Shown here in pieces: positions 17,209 to 25,734 of a stretch of DNA of 64,000 bases. The position numbers and the translations under genes were made by a program. The first letter of the stretch is position 1; each line of letters begins with the position of its first letter. Source of the stretch: Peribacillus sp044761665 (GTDB taxonomy: Bacteria > Bacillota > Bacilli > Bacillales > DSM-1321). The stretch covers positions 5,788 to 69,787 of the forward strand of contig NZ_JBIWCW010000017.1 of the NCBI RefSeq assembly GCF_044761665.1, given 5' to 3'. The notes under the pieces are model-generated. The model was not told the DNA's origin and made no database searches. It was given only the letters and a program-made list of their open reading frames with translations.

Positions 17209-18006
17209 TCAGTTATAAAATGGGTTATCTTCGTTAATCAAAATCCGCTCAATTTTTAAAGCTTTACCGGACTTAATATCAATATCTATCAATACAGCAC
17301 TTAATAAGGTACGGCCAGTTTTTGGCACTTCAAATCGAACTGGCAGGCCGGTCAAGAACTTATGGATGACATTCTCTCTTCCCATACCTAGAATGCCGTC
17401 ATATGGGCCTGTCATCCCTACGTCTGATACGTATGCTGTTCCTTGTGGTAAAACCCGGTTATCGGCTGTTTGGACGTGTGTATGAGTTCCCACTACAGCT
17501 GTCACTTTTCCATCGAGATACCAGCCCATTGCCTGTTTTTCACTTGTCGCTTCACCATGAAAGTCAACAAAAATGATTGGTGTCCTTTTTTGTGCTTCCT
17601 TGACGAGCTCTTCTGCTTTTTGAAACGGACAATCCAATGCCGGCATGAATGTACGGGCCTGCAGATTGATGATGGCGACCTCCTGCTGATTTACCCTTAT
17701 ATATTTCAGACCCATGCCTGGTGAACCCTTGGGGAAATTGGCCGGACGGACGAGATACTTCGCTTCATCTATAAAAGAAAAAATATCTCGATTATCCCAC
17801 GTATGATTTCCCAATGTAACGGCTTGAGCTCCCCACTCTAGAAAACTGCGATAAATCTTTTCCGTAATTCCCCGGCCTCCTGCTGCATTTTCCCCATTAA
17901 TCACTGTAATATGAGGCTGATGTTTTTCTTTAAGTTTCGGGAGATATTCTTTGACCGTATCACGGCCGAGTGATCCCACTACATCTCCTATAAATAACAA
18001 TTTCAT
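17209..18006 (-). CDS. ymdB: YmdB metallophosphodiesterase
   Basis: 265 residues from the ATG at 18006, preceded by an AAAGGG RBS; an upstream in-frame ATG would add eight unconserved residues. Metal-site motifs are visible in order: GDVVGS, NGENAAGG, GNHTWDN, DFHGEATSEK and GTHTHVQTAD, matching the di-iron YmdB fold. In B. subtilis YmdB is a cyclic-nucleotide phosphodiesterase that steers cells between motility and biofilm. It follows rny, which encodes RNase Y, with a terminator between them. Confidence 0.95.
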   Translation of the reverse strand: MKLLFIGDVVGSLGRDTVKEYLPKLKEKHQPHITVINGENAAGGRGITEKIYRSFLEWGAQAVTLGNHTWDNRDIFSFIDEAKYLVRPANFPKGSPGMGLKYIRVNQQEVAIINLQARTFMPALDCPFQKAEELVKEAQKRTPIIFVDFHGEATSEKQAMGWYLDGKVTAVVGTHTHVQTADNRVLPQGTAYVSDVGMTGPYDGILGMGRENVIHKFLTGLPVRFEVPKTGRTLLSAVLIDIDIKSGKALKIERILINEDNPFYN

Positions 18007-18076
18007 ACTAAAACCCTTTCCTATATACATTTCACGTGATCAGTTTAACCGAGGTATCCACTGAAGCGCTTCATAC

Positions 18077-18115
18077 AAAAAAATGAAAACGAAGTGGTTT
18101 TCACCACTTCGTTCT
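18077..18115 (-). terminator. Terminator of rny
   Basis: On the minus strand a ten-base-pair perfect stem (plus 18089-18098 with 18103-18112) and four-base loop are followed by TTTCATTTTTTTG. It lies twelve bases after the RNase Y stop codon. Confidence 0.92.
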
Positions 18116-18126
18116 CCAAAGCCAAA

Positions 18127-19686
18127 TCATTTGGCATATTCTACCGCTCTAGTTTCACGGATAACCGTTACTTTTATATGACCTGGGTAATCAAGTTCTT
18201 CTTCAATCCGTTTCCGGATATCACGAGCGAGTTTATGTGCCGAAAGATCATCTATTTGTTCTGGTTTCACTAGAATCCGTACTTCACGTCCGGCTTGAAT
18301 CGCGAAGGATTTTTCCACTCCATCATAGGATTCGGATATCTCTTCAAGTTTTTCAAGTCTTCTAATATAATTTTCCAGCGTTTCACTTCTTGCACCTGGT
18401 CTTGCAGCTGATAAAGCATCAGCAGCCGCTACAAGTACTGAAATTATAGACGTTGGTTCAGTGTCGCCATGATGTGAAGCGATGCTATTGATGACAGTTG
18501 GATGCTCTTTATACTTAGTTGCTAACTCAACGCCGATTTCAACGTGACTGCCTTCCACTTCATGATCGATTGCTTTCCCAATATCATGTAATAAACCTGC
18601 ACGACGGGCAAGTACTTCATCCTCGCCAAGCTCTGCAGCCAGTAATCCCGAAAGTTGGGCCACCTCAATAGAATGTTTTAGTACGTTTTGACCATAGCTT
18701 GTACGGAATTTCAAACGACCAAGGATTTTGATAAGGTCTGGGTGAAGCCCGTGTACACCAACTTCGAATGTTGTCTGTTCACCGATTTCACGAATATGTT
18801 CATCTACCTCACGTCTTGCCTTATCAACCATTTCTTCAATACGAGCCGGATGAATCCGTCCGTCCTGAACTAGTTTTTCAAGTGCCAAACGTGCCGTTTC
18901 ACGTCTAATTGGATCAAATCCAGATAAGATGACTGCTTCAGGAGTATCATCAATGATAAGGTCAATACCTGTCAGCGTTTCAAGCGTTCGGATATTTCGT
19001 CCTTCACGTCCGATTATTCGTCCCTTCATTTCATCATTTGGAAGATTCACTACAGAAACGGTGGTTTCTGCAACGTGATCAGCCGCACAACGCTGAATGG
19101 CTAGAGATAGAACTTCTTTCGCCTTTTTATCAGCTTCTTCTTTGGCGCGGGTATCACTTTCTTTAATCATAAGTGCTACATCATGAGCAAGCTCATTTTC
19201 TGTCCGATCTATTATGATCGATTTAGCTTCTTCACGAGTCAAACCAGAGACACGTTCAAGCTCCGTTTGTTGCTTACGTACCGTCTCGTCCACTTTGCTT
19301 TCCATCTCTTCAATATGCTGTTGTCTTTGGTTAAGAGACTCCTCTTTTTTCTCTAAAAGGCTTTCACGTTTATCCAACGTTTCATCCTTCCGATCAAGAT
19401 TCTCTTCTCTTTGCAATAATCGATTTTCTTGTTTTTGTAATTCGTTCCTTCTTTCACGGGATTCCCGATCTGATTCAGAACGAACCTTATGAATTTCATC
19501 TTTTGCTTCCAACAAGGCTTCTTTTTTAAGCGCTTCCGCTTCACGTTTTGCATCCTCAAGGATATGTTCAGCAGAGCCTTTTGCCCCTGCTATTTTACTC
19601 TCAAATTTTGATTTGTGAATAAAATAACCAACAACTGCACCGACGATTAGGCCAAGCAAAGTGAAGATGATTGTCATGGGTTCCAT
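18127..19686 (-). CDS. rny: Ribonuclease Y
   Basis: 519 residues. An N-terminal transmembrane helix (IIFTLLGLIVGAVVGYFI) anchors the enzyme to the membrane. A long charged coiled coil (about 30-205) follows, then a KH domain (GRIIGREGRNIRTLE) and an HD domain (GLLHDIGKAIDHE), which holds the metal-dependent endonuclease site. RNase Y starts decay of most mRNAs and cleaves untranslated leaders in Bacillus. Its partners in this window are PNPase, RNase J2 and RicA. Start ATG with a GGGGAGGTG RBS and a good sigma-A promoter upstream. Confidence 0.97.
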   Translation of the reverse strand: MEPMTIIFTLLGLIVGAVVGYFIHKSKFESKIAGAKGSAEHILEDAKREAEALKKEALLEAKDEIHKVRSESDRESRERRNELQKQENRLLQREENLDRKDETLDKRESLLEKKEESLNQRQQHIEEMESKVDETVRKQQTELERVSGLTREEAKSIIIDRTENELAHDVALMIKESDTRAKEEADKKAKEVLSLAIQRCAADHVAETTVSVVNLPNDEMKGRIIGREGRNIRTLETLTGIDLIIDDTPEAVILSGFDPIRRETARLALEKLVQDGRIHPARIEEMVDKARREVDEHIREIGEQTTFEVGVHGLHPDLIKILGRLKFRTSYGQNVLKHSIEVAQLSGLLAAELGEDEVLARRAGLLHDIGKAIDHEVEGSHVEIGVELATKYKEHPTVINSIASHHGDTEPTSIISVLVAAADALSAARPGARSETLENYIRRLEKLEEISESYDGVEKSFAIQAGREVRILVKPEQIDDLSAHKLARDIRKRIEEELDYPGHIKVTVIRETRAVEYAK

Positions 19687-19818
19687 CGTTTCACCTCCCC
19701 TTGCTATGAACTTTTACATAAAATGTTGAACTGTCGGCAAGTACATTGCACATAAATTCAATATACAGCTCTTAATTTTCAAAATTTTAGTTTGAAAAAT
19801 TGTAAAATATACATATTA

Positions 19819-19847
19819 ATTGTATAGTTGAGAATTTTTATTGTCAA
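19819..19847 (-). promoter_or_regulatory. Sigma-A promoter of rny
   Basis: On the minus strand TTGACA (plus 19842-19847) is separated by exactly 17 bases from TACAAT (plus 19819-19824). Transcription would begin near 19812, giving a leader of about 125 bases. Confidence 0.8.
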
Positions 19848-19985
19848 GCCTTTGTCCCTTGTGTATCAAGGTTTATTCAAGTTTTATTACTATGCACAGC
19901 CATTATGTATCAGTTTAACATACTAGAGGACTATAAAACCGCTTAATTTTTTGCAATTTTTCCACTTTACCAATCTTAAGGAATA

Positions 19986-20020
19986 TAGAAAAGGCCTAAG
20001 CATAAAAAGCTTAGGTCCTT
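19986..20020 (-). terminator. Terminator of recA
   Basis: On the minus strand arms plus 19991-20001 and 20009-20020 pair over about eleven bases with a seven-base loop and are followed by TTTTCTATATTCC. It lies nine bases after the recA stop codon. Confidence 0.85.
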
Positions 20021-20028
20021 TCATACCA

Positions 20029-21072
20029 TCAATCAAGCAGTTCAAGATGTTCCTCTTTATCATCTTCTGGAAGTTCAAACTCTCCATCTAGATTATAATG
20101 GTCTCTGATTTTCTGTGAAATCTCCTGAGCGATTTCCTTATTTTCTTTCAGGAACAATTTCGCATTTTCCCGACCTTGTCCAACGCGTTCATCATTGTAT
20201 GAGTACCACGAACCACTTTTTAGGACGATATCCAGGTCTGCGCCCATATCTATGATTTCGCCTTCCTGGGAAATTCCTTGCCCATACATAATATCGACTT
20301 CAGCTTGACGGAAAGGTGGGGCAACTTTATTTTTAACGACTTTAATTTTTGTTTTGTTCCCTACGACTTCATTGCCTTGTTTTAATTGTTCTGCACGACG
20401 CACTTCAAGACGAACAGTTGAATAGAATTTCAGTGCACGACCTCCTGGAGTCGTCTCTGGATTCCCAAACATAACCCCAATTTTTTCACGAATCTGGTTA
20501 ATGAAGATTGCGATAGTATTGGATTTATTAATTGCACCAGAGAGTTTTCTGAGGGCCTGTGACATCATACGGGCTTGAAGACCCATATGGGAATCTCCCA
20601 TTTCTCCTTCGATTTCCGCTTTAGGAACAAGTGCGGCTACGGAGTCGATAACGATAATATCAACAGCGCCACTTCGCACTAATGCTTCCGCGATTTCAAG
20701 GGCTTGCTCACCCGTATCAGGCTGTGAAAGCAACAATTCATCAATATTCACGCCAAGTTTTTCTGAGTAAGCTGGATCTAAGGCATGCTCTGCATCAATA
20801 AACGCAGCCGTTCCGCCAGTCTTTTGTACTTCTGCTATTGCATGCAATGCAACAGTTGTTTTACCAGAACTTTCCGGTCCATATATCTCAATGACCCGGC
20901 CTCTTGGAAAGCCACCTACTCCTAATGCAACATCCAATGCTAAAGAACCGCTCGAGATCGTTGAGATTCTTCGATCAGACTGTTCTCCAAGTTTCATAAC
21001 AGAACCTTTACCAAATTGTTTCTCAATTTGTTTTAACGCCATATCTAAAGCCGCTTGACGATCACTACTCAC
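20029..21072 (-). CDS. recA: Recombinase RecA
   Basis: 347 residues. Walker A GPESSGKT at 65-72; IIVIDSVAALVPKAEIEGEMGD holds Walker B and the loop 1 start; loop 2 is IREKIGVMFGNPETTPGG. The C terminus is acidic (LPEDDKEEHLELLD). RecA forms filaments on single-stranded DNA, drives strand exchange and triggers LexA self-cleavage. The start codon is GTG at 21072 with a GGAGGAAC RBS. A sigma-A promoter and a near-consensus LexA box lie about 110-160 bases upstream, so SOS control is expected. cinA lies upstream but has its own terminator. Confidence 0.98.
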   Translation of the reverse strand: MSSDRQAALDMALKQIEKQFGKGSVMKLGEQSDRRISTISSGSLALDVALGVGGFPRGRVIEIYGPESSGKTTVALHAIAEVQKTGGTAAFIDAEHALDPAYSEKLGVNIDELLLSQPDTGEQALEIAEALVRSGAVDIIVIDSVAALVPKAEIEGEMGDSHMGLQARMMSQALRKLSGAINKSNTIAIFINQIREKIGVMFGNPETTPGGRALKFYSTVRLEVRRAEQLKQGNEVVGNKTKIKVVKNKVAPPFRQAEVDIMYGQGISQEGEIIDMGADLDIVLKSGSWYSYNDERVGQGRENAKLFLKENKEIAQEISQKIRDHYNLDGEFELPEDDKEEHLELLD

Positions 21073-21144
21073 TTAAGTTCCTCCTCTATATTCAAATAAT
21101 CGGAAGTCCGATTACAGATGTTCTTACGTTAGCCTATGTTTGAG

Positions 21145-21164
21145 GACAAGATCAATATCTTGTC
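21145..21164 (-). other. Hairpin in the recA leader
   Basis: A perfect eight-base-pair inverted repeat (21145-21152 with 21157-21164, four-base loop) lies in the 100-base untranslated leader, shortly after the predicted transcription start. It has no T-run. It may shield the mRNA 5' end; no function is known to me. Confidence 0.45.
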
Positions 21165-21179
21165 TCAAAACCTATCTTA

Positions 21180-21208
21180 ACTATATACTCTTTTTACTAT
21201 TTTGCCAA
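21180..21208 (-). promoter_or_regulatory. Sigma-A promoter of recA
   Basis: On the minus strand TTGGCA (plus 21203-21208) and TATAGT (plus 21180-21185) are spaced by 17 bases, each matching consensus at five of six positions. Transcription would start near 21173. Confidence 0.8.
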
Positions 21209-21217
21209 GCACAAAAT

Positions 21218-21231
21218 CGAACATTCATTCG
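21218..21231 (-). promoter_or_regulatory. LexA (SOS) box of recA
   Basis: CGAAC-ATTC-ATTCG on the plus strand matches the Gram-positive LexA consensus CGAAC-N4-GTTCG at all but one base. It lies ten bases upstream of the -35 hexamer, placing it within reach of RNA polymerase. Confidence 0.8.
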
Positions 21232-21383
21232 TTTATTTCTTTTGGTTAAATCTCCATGAAAAAGCATTTCGTCTACATGAATTTTACCTTTTCTTCTTAA
21301 GTTCTCCTAATAAAATGCCTTTTTATCAAATAAACTGTTTTCTTCTTTTCCCGTAAATCTTAGAACAAAAACTCTTAACACAT

Positions 21384-21417
21384 AAAAAAACAGAGCCTTT
21401 TAAGGAGCTCTGTTTTT
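21384..21417 (-). terminator. Terminator of cinA
   Basis: Arms AAAAACAGAGC and GCTCTGTTTTT around 21386-21396 and 21407-21417 form a stem with T-runs on both strands, a few bases after the cinA stop codon. Confidence 0.9.
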
Positions 21418-21420
21418 ACG

Positions 21421-22653
21421 TTATAATTCCCGCAATAAATAATGACAGCCATATTTCACACTTCGAACACGGTTTTGTGCCCTGCTTCCAGATAAATTCA
21501 ACTCTTTGAAGCGGGTGTCCCCATCTCTAAAGGAAATGCCTATGAATACTGTACCGACAGGCTTACCCTCTTGTTCATCCGGCCCTGCAACGCCAGTAAA
21601 ACTAATGCCTACATCCGCATCAAGCTTTTTCCGGACGTTAGAGGCCATTTCCATAGCACACTCTCCACTGACGACGCCATGATTTGAAATAGTCTCTTCA
21701 CTTACGCCCAAGACATTCGCCTTTGCATCGTTCGTATAACTGACTATACCGCCTTTAAACGCTTTTCCTGCCCCTGGTATCGTCGTCAACTGCTCTTGAA
21801 ACATACCGCCGGTTAAGCTTTCCGCCACCGCTATCGAAAGCTTTCTTACCGTTAACTCTTTAACCAGTTCTTTTATGAGCGAAGTATTATCACTTCCATA
21901 ATAATACTGGCCGACCCGGTTAAGGATTTCCTTCTCCGCTGCTGAAATAAGCTCTTCACATTTTTCTTTTGACGTTTCTTTAGCTGTAATCCTTAGCGTC
22001 ACTTCCCCTTCCGCTGCAAGGGGGGCAATTGTTGGATTCGTTTGGTTTACGAGAAGATCTTCAATCACCGTTTCTAGCTCCGCTTCTCCTATTCCATAAA
22101 AACGAAGCACCTTGGAATCAATTCGTTCATGCTTTTCAAGTCTTTTCATGATTGCTTCATATCCGTGGTTTACGAACATTGGCTCCATTTCGCTTGGAGG
22201 ACCAGGAAGCAACATATATGTAATTCCAGATTTAGACAATACCATTCCCGGAGCCATGCCATGATTGTTCACCAACACCTCGCAGCCCTCCAAGACAAGG
22301 GCCTGCTTTTTATTATTTTCAGTCATTGGACGGCCACGTTTTTGAAAGTACGCTTCTATGGACTGTAGTGCATCCTCATCAAAGACGAGTTTTTTGCCAA
22401 TATGGCGAGAAATCGTCTCCTTCGTTAGATCATCCTTAGTTGGACCAAGGCCACCAGTAAAGACAATTAAGTTAGCCCGTGATTCGGCAATCTCTATGGC
22501 TTGTTGTAGACGACGATCATTATCGCCAACAACTGTATGATAAAAGACATTGATACCCATTTCGGCAAACTGTTGCGATAGAAACTTTCCGTTTGTATTG
22601 TTAATTTGCCCCAAAAGAAGTTCAGAGCCTACTGCAATGATTTCTGCATCCAT
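21421..22653 (-). CDS. cinA: Competence/damage-inducible protein CinA
   Basis: 410 residues from the ATG at 22653 (family start MDAEIIAVGSELLLGQ); the frame is open 22 codons further upstream, but that overlaps pgsA. The N-terminal MoaB/MogA-like domain has FTGGLGPTKDDLTKE and LLPGPPSEMEPMF. The C-terminal PncC domain has AVAESLTGGMFQE, SYTNDAKANVLGV and GVAGPDEQEGKPVG, giving ADP-ribose pyrophosphatase and nicotinamide-nucleotide amidase signatures. It salvages pyridine nucleotides and is often linked to recA. It starts sixteen bases after pgsA. Confidence 0.95.
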   Translation of the reverse strand: MDAEIIAVGSELLLGQINNTNGKFLSQQFAEMGINVFYHTVVGDNDRRLQQAIEIAESRANLIVFTGGLGPTKDDLTKETISRHIGKKLVFDEDALQSIEAYFQKRGRPMTENNKKQALVLEGCEVLVNNHGMAPGMVLSKSGITYMLLPGPPSEMEPMFVNHGYEAIMKRLEKHERIDSKVLRFYGIGEAELETVIEDLLVNQTNPTIAPLAAEGEVTLRITAKETSKEKCEELISAAEKEILNRVGQYYYGSDNTSLIKELVKELTVRKLSIAVAESLTGGMFQEQLTTIPGAGKAFKGGIVSYTNDAKANVLGVSEETISNHGVVSGECAMEMASNVRKKLDADVGISFTGVAGPDEQEGKPVGTVFIGISFRDGDTRFKELNLSGSRAQNRVRSVKYGCHYLLREL

Positions 22654-22669
22654 ATCAACGACCCCTTCA

Positions 22670-23254
22670 TTACTTAGAATTGATAAAAGCTTGCTTGTTT
22701 TTGACAAAATAATCGACACCGGACCATATTGTAAAGATAAGTGCTATCCATAGAGTAATATTCGCAAATGGAATCGAAATGAACGCAAAGGGCAGGTTAT
22801 GAAGCAATAAGGCTGATATCGATACTATTTGTGCCCACGTTTTAATTTTACCTAGCTGGTTGGCCGCGACCACTTCACCAGTACCGGCTAAAACCAGGCG
22901 TAAACCAGTAACGGCAAATTCCCGACTGATAATGACGATGGCAATCCAAGACTGGCCATACATCAAATTCAAATCAACCAAAACAATCAACGCGGCCGAA
23001 ACGAGTAGCTTATCGGCCAATGGATCTAAAAACTTCCCTAAATCGGTAACCAAATTATATTTTCTTGCAAAGTGACCATCGATCCAATCCGTTGTAGAAG
23101 CTATGATGAAAAGTATAGCCCCCGCTAAATGTGATACCGGCAATGTGTACTCTCCCCAAGTAAGCGTTCCCCATGAAAAAGGTACGAGCATGATGATTAA
23201 AAAAACTGGAATTAGACAGATTCTTGCTACTGTAATCTTATTAGGCAGATTCAA
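22670..23254 (-). CDS. pgsA: CDP-diacylglycerol-glycerol-3-phosphate 3-phosphatidyltransferase PgsA
   Basis: 194 residues from a TTG at 23254. An upstream in-frame TTG at 23269 exists, but the GGAGGTT RBS lies between the two, six bases before the downstream codon, and the family begins MNLPNKITVAR. The CDP-alcohol phosphotransferase motif D-x2-DG-x2-AR-x8-G-x3-D-x3-D is complete in TTDWIDGHFARKY and GKFLDPLADK. Several membrane helices. It makes phosphatidylglycerophosphate, the first committed step to phosphatidylglycerol, at the cytoplasmic membrane. Confidence 0.96.
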   Translation of the reverse strand: MNLPNKITVARICLIPVFLIIMLVPFSWGTLTWGEYTLPVSHLAGAILFIIASTTDWIDGHFARKYNLVTDLGKFLDPLADKLLVSAALIVLVDLNLMYGQSWIAIVIISREFAVTGLRLVLAGTGEVVAANQLGKIKTWAQIVSISALLLHNLPFAFISIPFANITLWIALIFTIWSGVDYFVKNKQAFINSK

Positions 23255-23404
23255 ACTTTTAACCTCCAAAATGTACGCCTGCTTATCGGCAATGCGCTTC
23301 CATCATTGTTAAGTGGCCTATGGCCAAGTTATCCCTATGTATAATTTTACCTCAAAATCAATTGATGTATGCCGGGTTTCCTTTTCCATTTCTAAATGAA
23401 AAAT

Positions 23405-23440
23405 AAAAGAGAAAAATAGTCATCTAAGAGATGACTATTC
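23405..23440 (-). terminator. Terminator overlapping the rodZ stop codon
   Basis: On the minus strand an eleven-base-pair perfect stem (plus 23415-23425 with 23429-23439, three-base loop) is followed by TTTTTCTCTTTTATTTTTC. The rodZ TAG (plus 23435-23437) lies inside the 5' arm, so translation reaches into the hairpin. Confidence 0.88.
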
Positions 23441-24337
23441 CGCTTTCGTAAATTGTATCGTAACCAATTGCGTAGTCATATCATTTGGTGAAATAGTATA
23501 CTTAAGCTTTTCGTCATTCACAAATATTTCCGTTTCATTTGCTCTACCAACATTGATGACAGCTTCTTTTTCGTCTGTAAAATCTATTTCTTGACTATCC
23601 TTGTCCTTGATCGTTCCTTGGAAAAGTAATTTACCTTCACCATTCGTAATACCAACCCATGGTGAACCTTTAGAAGTAACTTTCAATTTGAAGGTATCTG
23701 AACCTTTCAACTCATACGTGCTATTTTTACCGCTAGAGCTGACAACGGATAATTCCTGCTCAGAATCTTCTTCTTTTTCTGCAGCTTTATCTTCGTCATC
23801 TTTTTTGTCAGCCGTATCTGTTTTTTCTTCTTCCTGCTTCTTATCTGCTTTTTCTTCTTTTTCGTTAAACTCATTGCTTTCATTGTATCCAACGGCTTCA
23901 CTCGGTTTATCGCTCTTTTTATCGTTGCTATCGGAATTGCTCATACTGTTGGAAACCAGTATCCAAATCAATATAGCGACACCAATTACTACAATGACCC
24001 CTAATATCTTAGGCAACATCTCTACGAATTTTGAGTCTTTGGCCGGAATCGTCTTACGGGTCTGTACCCTTGAAAGCTGCTCAGGTAGTTCCTCGCTATA
24101 AACAGAAGGCACGTCACTCTTGAATTCTTCGAAAATGTCTTCAGGCTCTAGACCTACCGCTTCACAATACTGCTTAATGAATGCCCGTACATAAAATTTC
24201 CCGGGCATCATACTATAATTTCCCTCTTCAATCCCTACAAGATACCTTTTTTGTATCTTCGTCAGTTCTTGTAAATCATCTAAGGTAAACCCTTTGGCTT
24301 CCCTAGCTTCCTTTAATCGATTACCTAACTCAGTCAA
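23435..24337 (-). CDS. rodZ: RodZ-like cell-shape protein (YmfM)
   Basis: 300 residues from a TTG at 24337, six bases after GGTAGGTG; a GTG three codons upstream overlaps that RBS. An N-terminal helix-turn-helix domain (LGNRLKEAREAKGFTLDDLQELTKIQ) binds MreB in the family. A membrane helix (ILGVIVVIGVAILIWILVS), a Lys/Glu/Asp-rich linker (about 150-200) and an extracytoplasmic DUF4115 domain follow. It connects the cytoskeleton to wall synthesis. It precedes pgsA but is closed by its own terminator. Confidence 0.92.
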   Translation of the reverse strand: MTELGNRLKEAREAKGFTLDDLQELTKIQKRYLVGIEEGNYSMMPGKFYVRAFIKQYCEAVGLEPEDIFEEFKSDVPSVYSEELPEQLSRVQTRKTIPAKDSKFVEMLPKILGVIVVIGVAILIWILVSNSMSNSDSNDKKSDKPSEAVGYNESNEFNEKEEKADKKQEEEKTDTADKKDDEDKAAEKEEDSEQELSVVSSSGKNSTYELKGSDTFKLKVTSKGSPWVGITNGEGKLLFQGTIKDKDSQEIDFTDEKEAVINVGRANETEIFVNDEKLKYTISPNDMTTQLVTIQFTKAE

Positions 24338-24354
24338 ATAAAACACCTACCATT

Positions 24355-25146
24355 TTAAAAGTCAAAGGATCCAAATTCCGACCCTGAAAAATGATCTTTT
24401 TGGTCCACAACTTCATATGTAATTTCTTCTTCCGGATTGTTTCTTAATTCAATAATATAATCAAAGTCTTCGAGAGTATACTCGGTATTTTGAACAAACA
24501 CATCTGGATGTTCAATTACTTTGACAGCATCCAGCCTCATTATTTCACGGATAAGCTGCCAATGTTTCTCATTGGCACGACGGGTCGAGACAATACCGTC
24601 TAAAATAAACAAATTATCATTGTTGTACTCGTCCTCGATAAGTTGACTGCGAATCGTCTGCTTTAAAAGGGTAGAAGACACAAACAGCCATCTCTTATTC
24701 GCACAGACACTTGACGCAACGATCGATTCAGTCTTTCCGACTCGAGGCATTCCTCGAATACCGATTAACTTATGACCTTCTTGTTTAAATAGTTCGGCCA
24801 TGAAGTCCACGAGCAATCCTAGTTCATCACGTACAAATCTGAATGTGTTTTTTTCATCAGCATCACGTTGTATATAACGGCCGTGCCTAACAGCAAGCCG
24901 ATCGCGTAATTTAGGCTCTCTAAGTTTAATGACCTTTATCGTATCCATCGTATGGAGAATTGACTCGAATCTCTCTATATTTCGGCTGTCATTTGTCCTT
25001 AAAAGCAAACCTCGCCTGCCTTGGTCGACACCGTTAATAGTGATGATATTAATGGATAGCATACCGAGCAAGGATGATATGTCCCCTAATAAACCTGGAC
25101 GGTTAACTTGAATTTCATATTCAAAATACCATTCTTTTTTCTCCAC
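24355..25146 (-). CDS. ymfK: DUF3388 protein YmfK
   Basis: 263 residues starting at a GTG with an AGGAGTG RBS. The N-terminal 75 residues look like an ACT-type ligand-binding fold (FEYEIQVNRPGLLGDISSLLGMLSINIITINGV). The remainder contains GIRGMPRVGKTESIVASSVC, a P-loop-like GxPRVGKT segment, and TRRANEKHW. This is the conserved Bacillus YmfK family; its function is unknown. An ACT domain joined to a P-loop-like region suggests a small-molecule-responsive regulator, which is inference. It is followed by rodZ with seventeen bases between. Confidence 0.85.
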   Translation of the reverse strand: MEKKEWYFEYEIQVNRPGLLGDISSLLGMLSINIITINGVDQGRRGLLLRTNDSRNIERFESILHTMDTIKVIKLREPKLRDRLAVRHGRYIQRDADEKNTFRFVRDELGLLVDFMAELFKQEGHKLIGIRGMPRVGKTESIVASSVCANKRWLFVSSTLLKQTIRSQLIEDEYNNDNLFILDGIVSTRRANEKHWQLIREIMRLDAVKVIEHPDVFVQNTEYTLEDFDYIIELRNNPEEEITYEVVDQKDHFSGSEFGSFDF

Positions 25147-25340
25147 GATAACACTCCTTAAGCCTAGAAGCTTTTATCAAACAATCGAGTATTACTTATC
25201 CGTCATACTATTTCATCTTTTTTACTTTTTAAATGATTATTGTCTAGCTTCTATAATATAGTATTTCTTGATAAGTTAAAAGGAAAAACCCCATAAAATT
25301 CTGCAATTTTCTATAAGGAGAGCGGAAAATTTTATATAAC

Positions 25341-25386
25341 AAATGCAAAGGGCCCTGTTACCTAGGTAACAGGGCCCTTTGCATTT
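25341..25386. repeat. 46-bp perfect palindrome after ymfJ
   Basis: Every base from 25341 to 25386 pairs with its mirror: two 23-base arms meet with no spacer, with a G+C-rich core (GGGCCC in each arm). It starts six bases after the ymfJ stop codon on the minus strand and may serve as its terminator, though the following bases (GTTATATAAAATTTT) form only a loose T-rich tract. Arms this long without a loop are unusual for an intrinsic terminator. A cruciform or a protein site is possible. Confidence 0.7.
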
Positions 25387-25391
25387 AGATA

Positions 25392-25649
25392 TTACTCCGT
25401 TCCATTGTTCTCGACTAACTTGACCATTACACTTGCCATAGCCTGTTTTTCCTGATCGCTCGCAACGGACCAAAGATCTGCAAGCACTTTCTCTTGGTCG
25501 TTTTGGGGCTCAACTTGCTTAGCAAGATAATCTCCGATTTCGAAAGCCAAGCTATTGACAGTCTCATCGTTTAAGCCTTGTTTTTCACCCTCGTTTAGTC
25601 GATCTCCCAAGAAATTTTTCCATTGATCCCAATTGTCTAATACTGACAT
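25392..25649 (-). CDS. ymfJ: DUF3243 protein YmfJ
   Basis: 85 residues, mostly helical and acidic: MSVLDNWDQWKNFLGDRLNEG, then ETVNSLAFEIGDYLAKQVEPQNDQEK, the pattern of DUF3243. There are no cysteines or membrane segments. The fold is small and all-alpha; no function is established to my knowledge. The RBS is AAAGGGTG. It lies between ymfI and ymfK as in other Bacillus species, and is flanked downstream by the long palindrome. Confidence 0.88.
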   Translation of the reverse strand: MSVLDNWDQWKNFLGDRLNEGEKQGLNDETVNSLAFEIGDYLAKQVEPQNDQEKVLADLWSVASDQEKQAMASVMVKLVENNGTE

Positions 25650-25734
25650 GAGTGGTCACCCTTTCCTTCAAAATCGTACACGTCTATTTTGTGAAGGAAA
25701 CGAAAAAAATATACAACTTAAAAAAATTTAATCA

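Noticed and set aside
23601..24101. 166-codon Ser/Leu-rich frame antisense to rodZ
   Set aside because: A shadow of the charged rodZ linker; no RBS and no recognisable fold.
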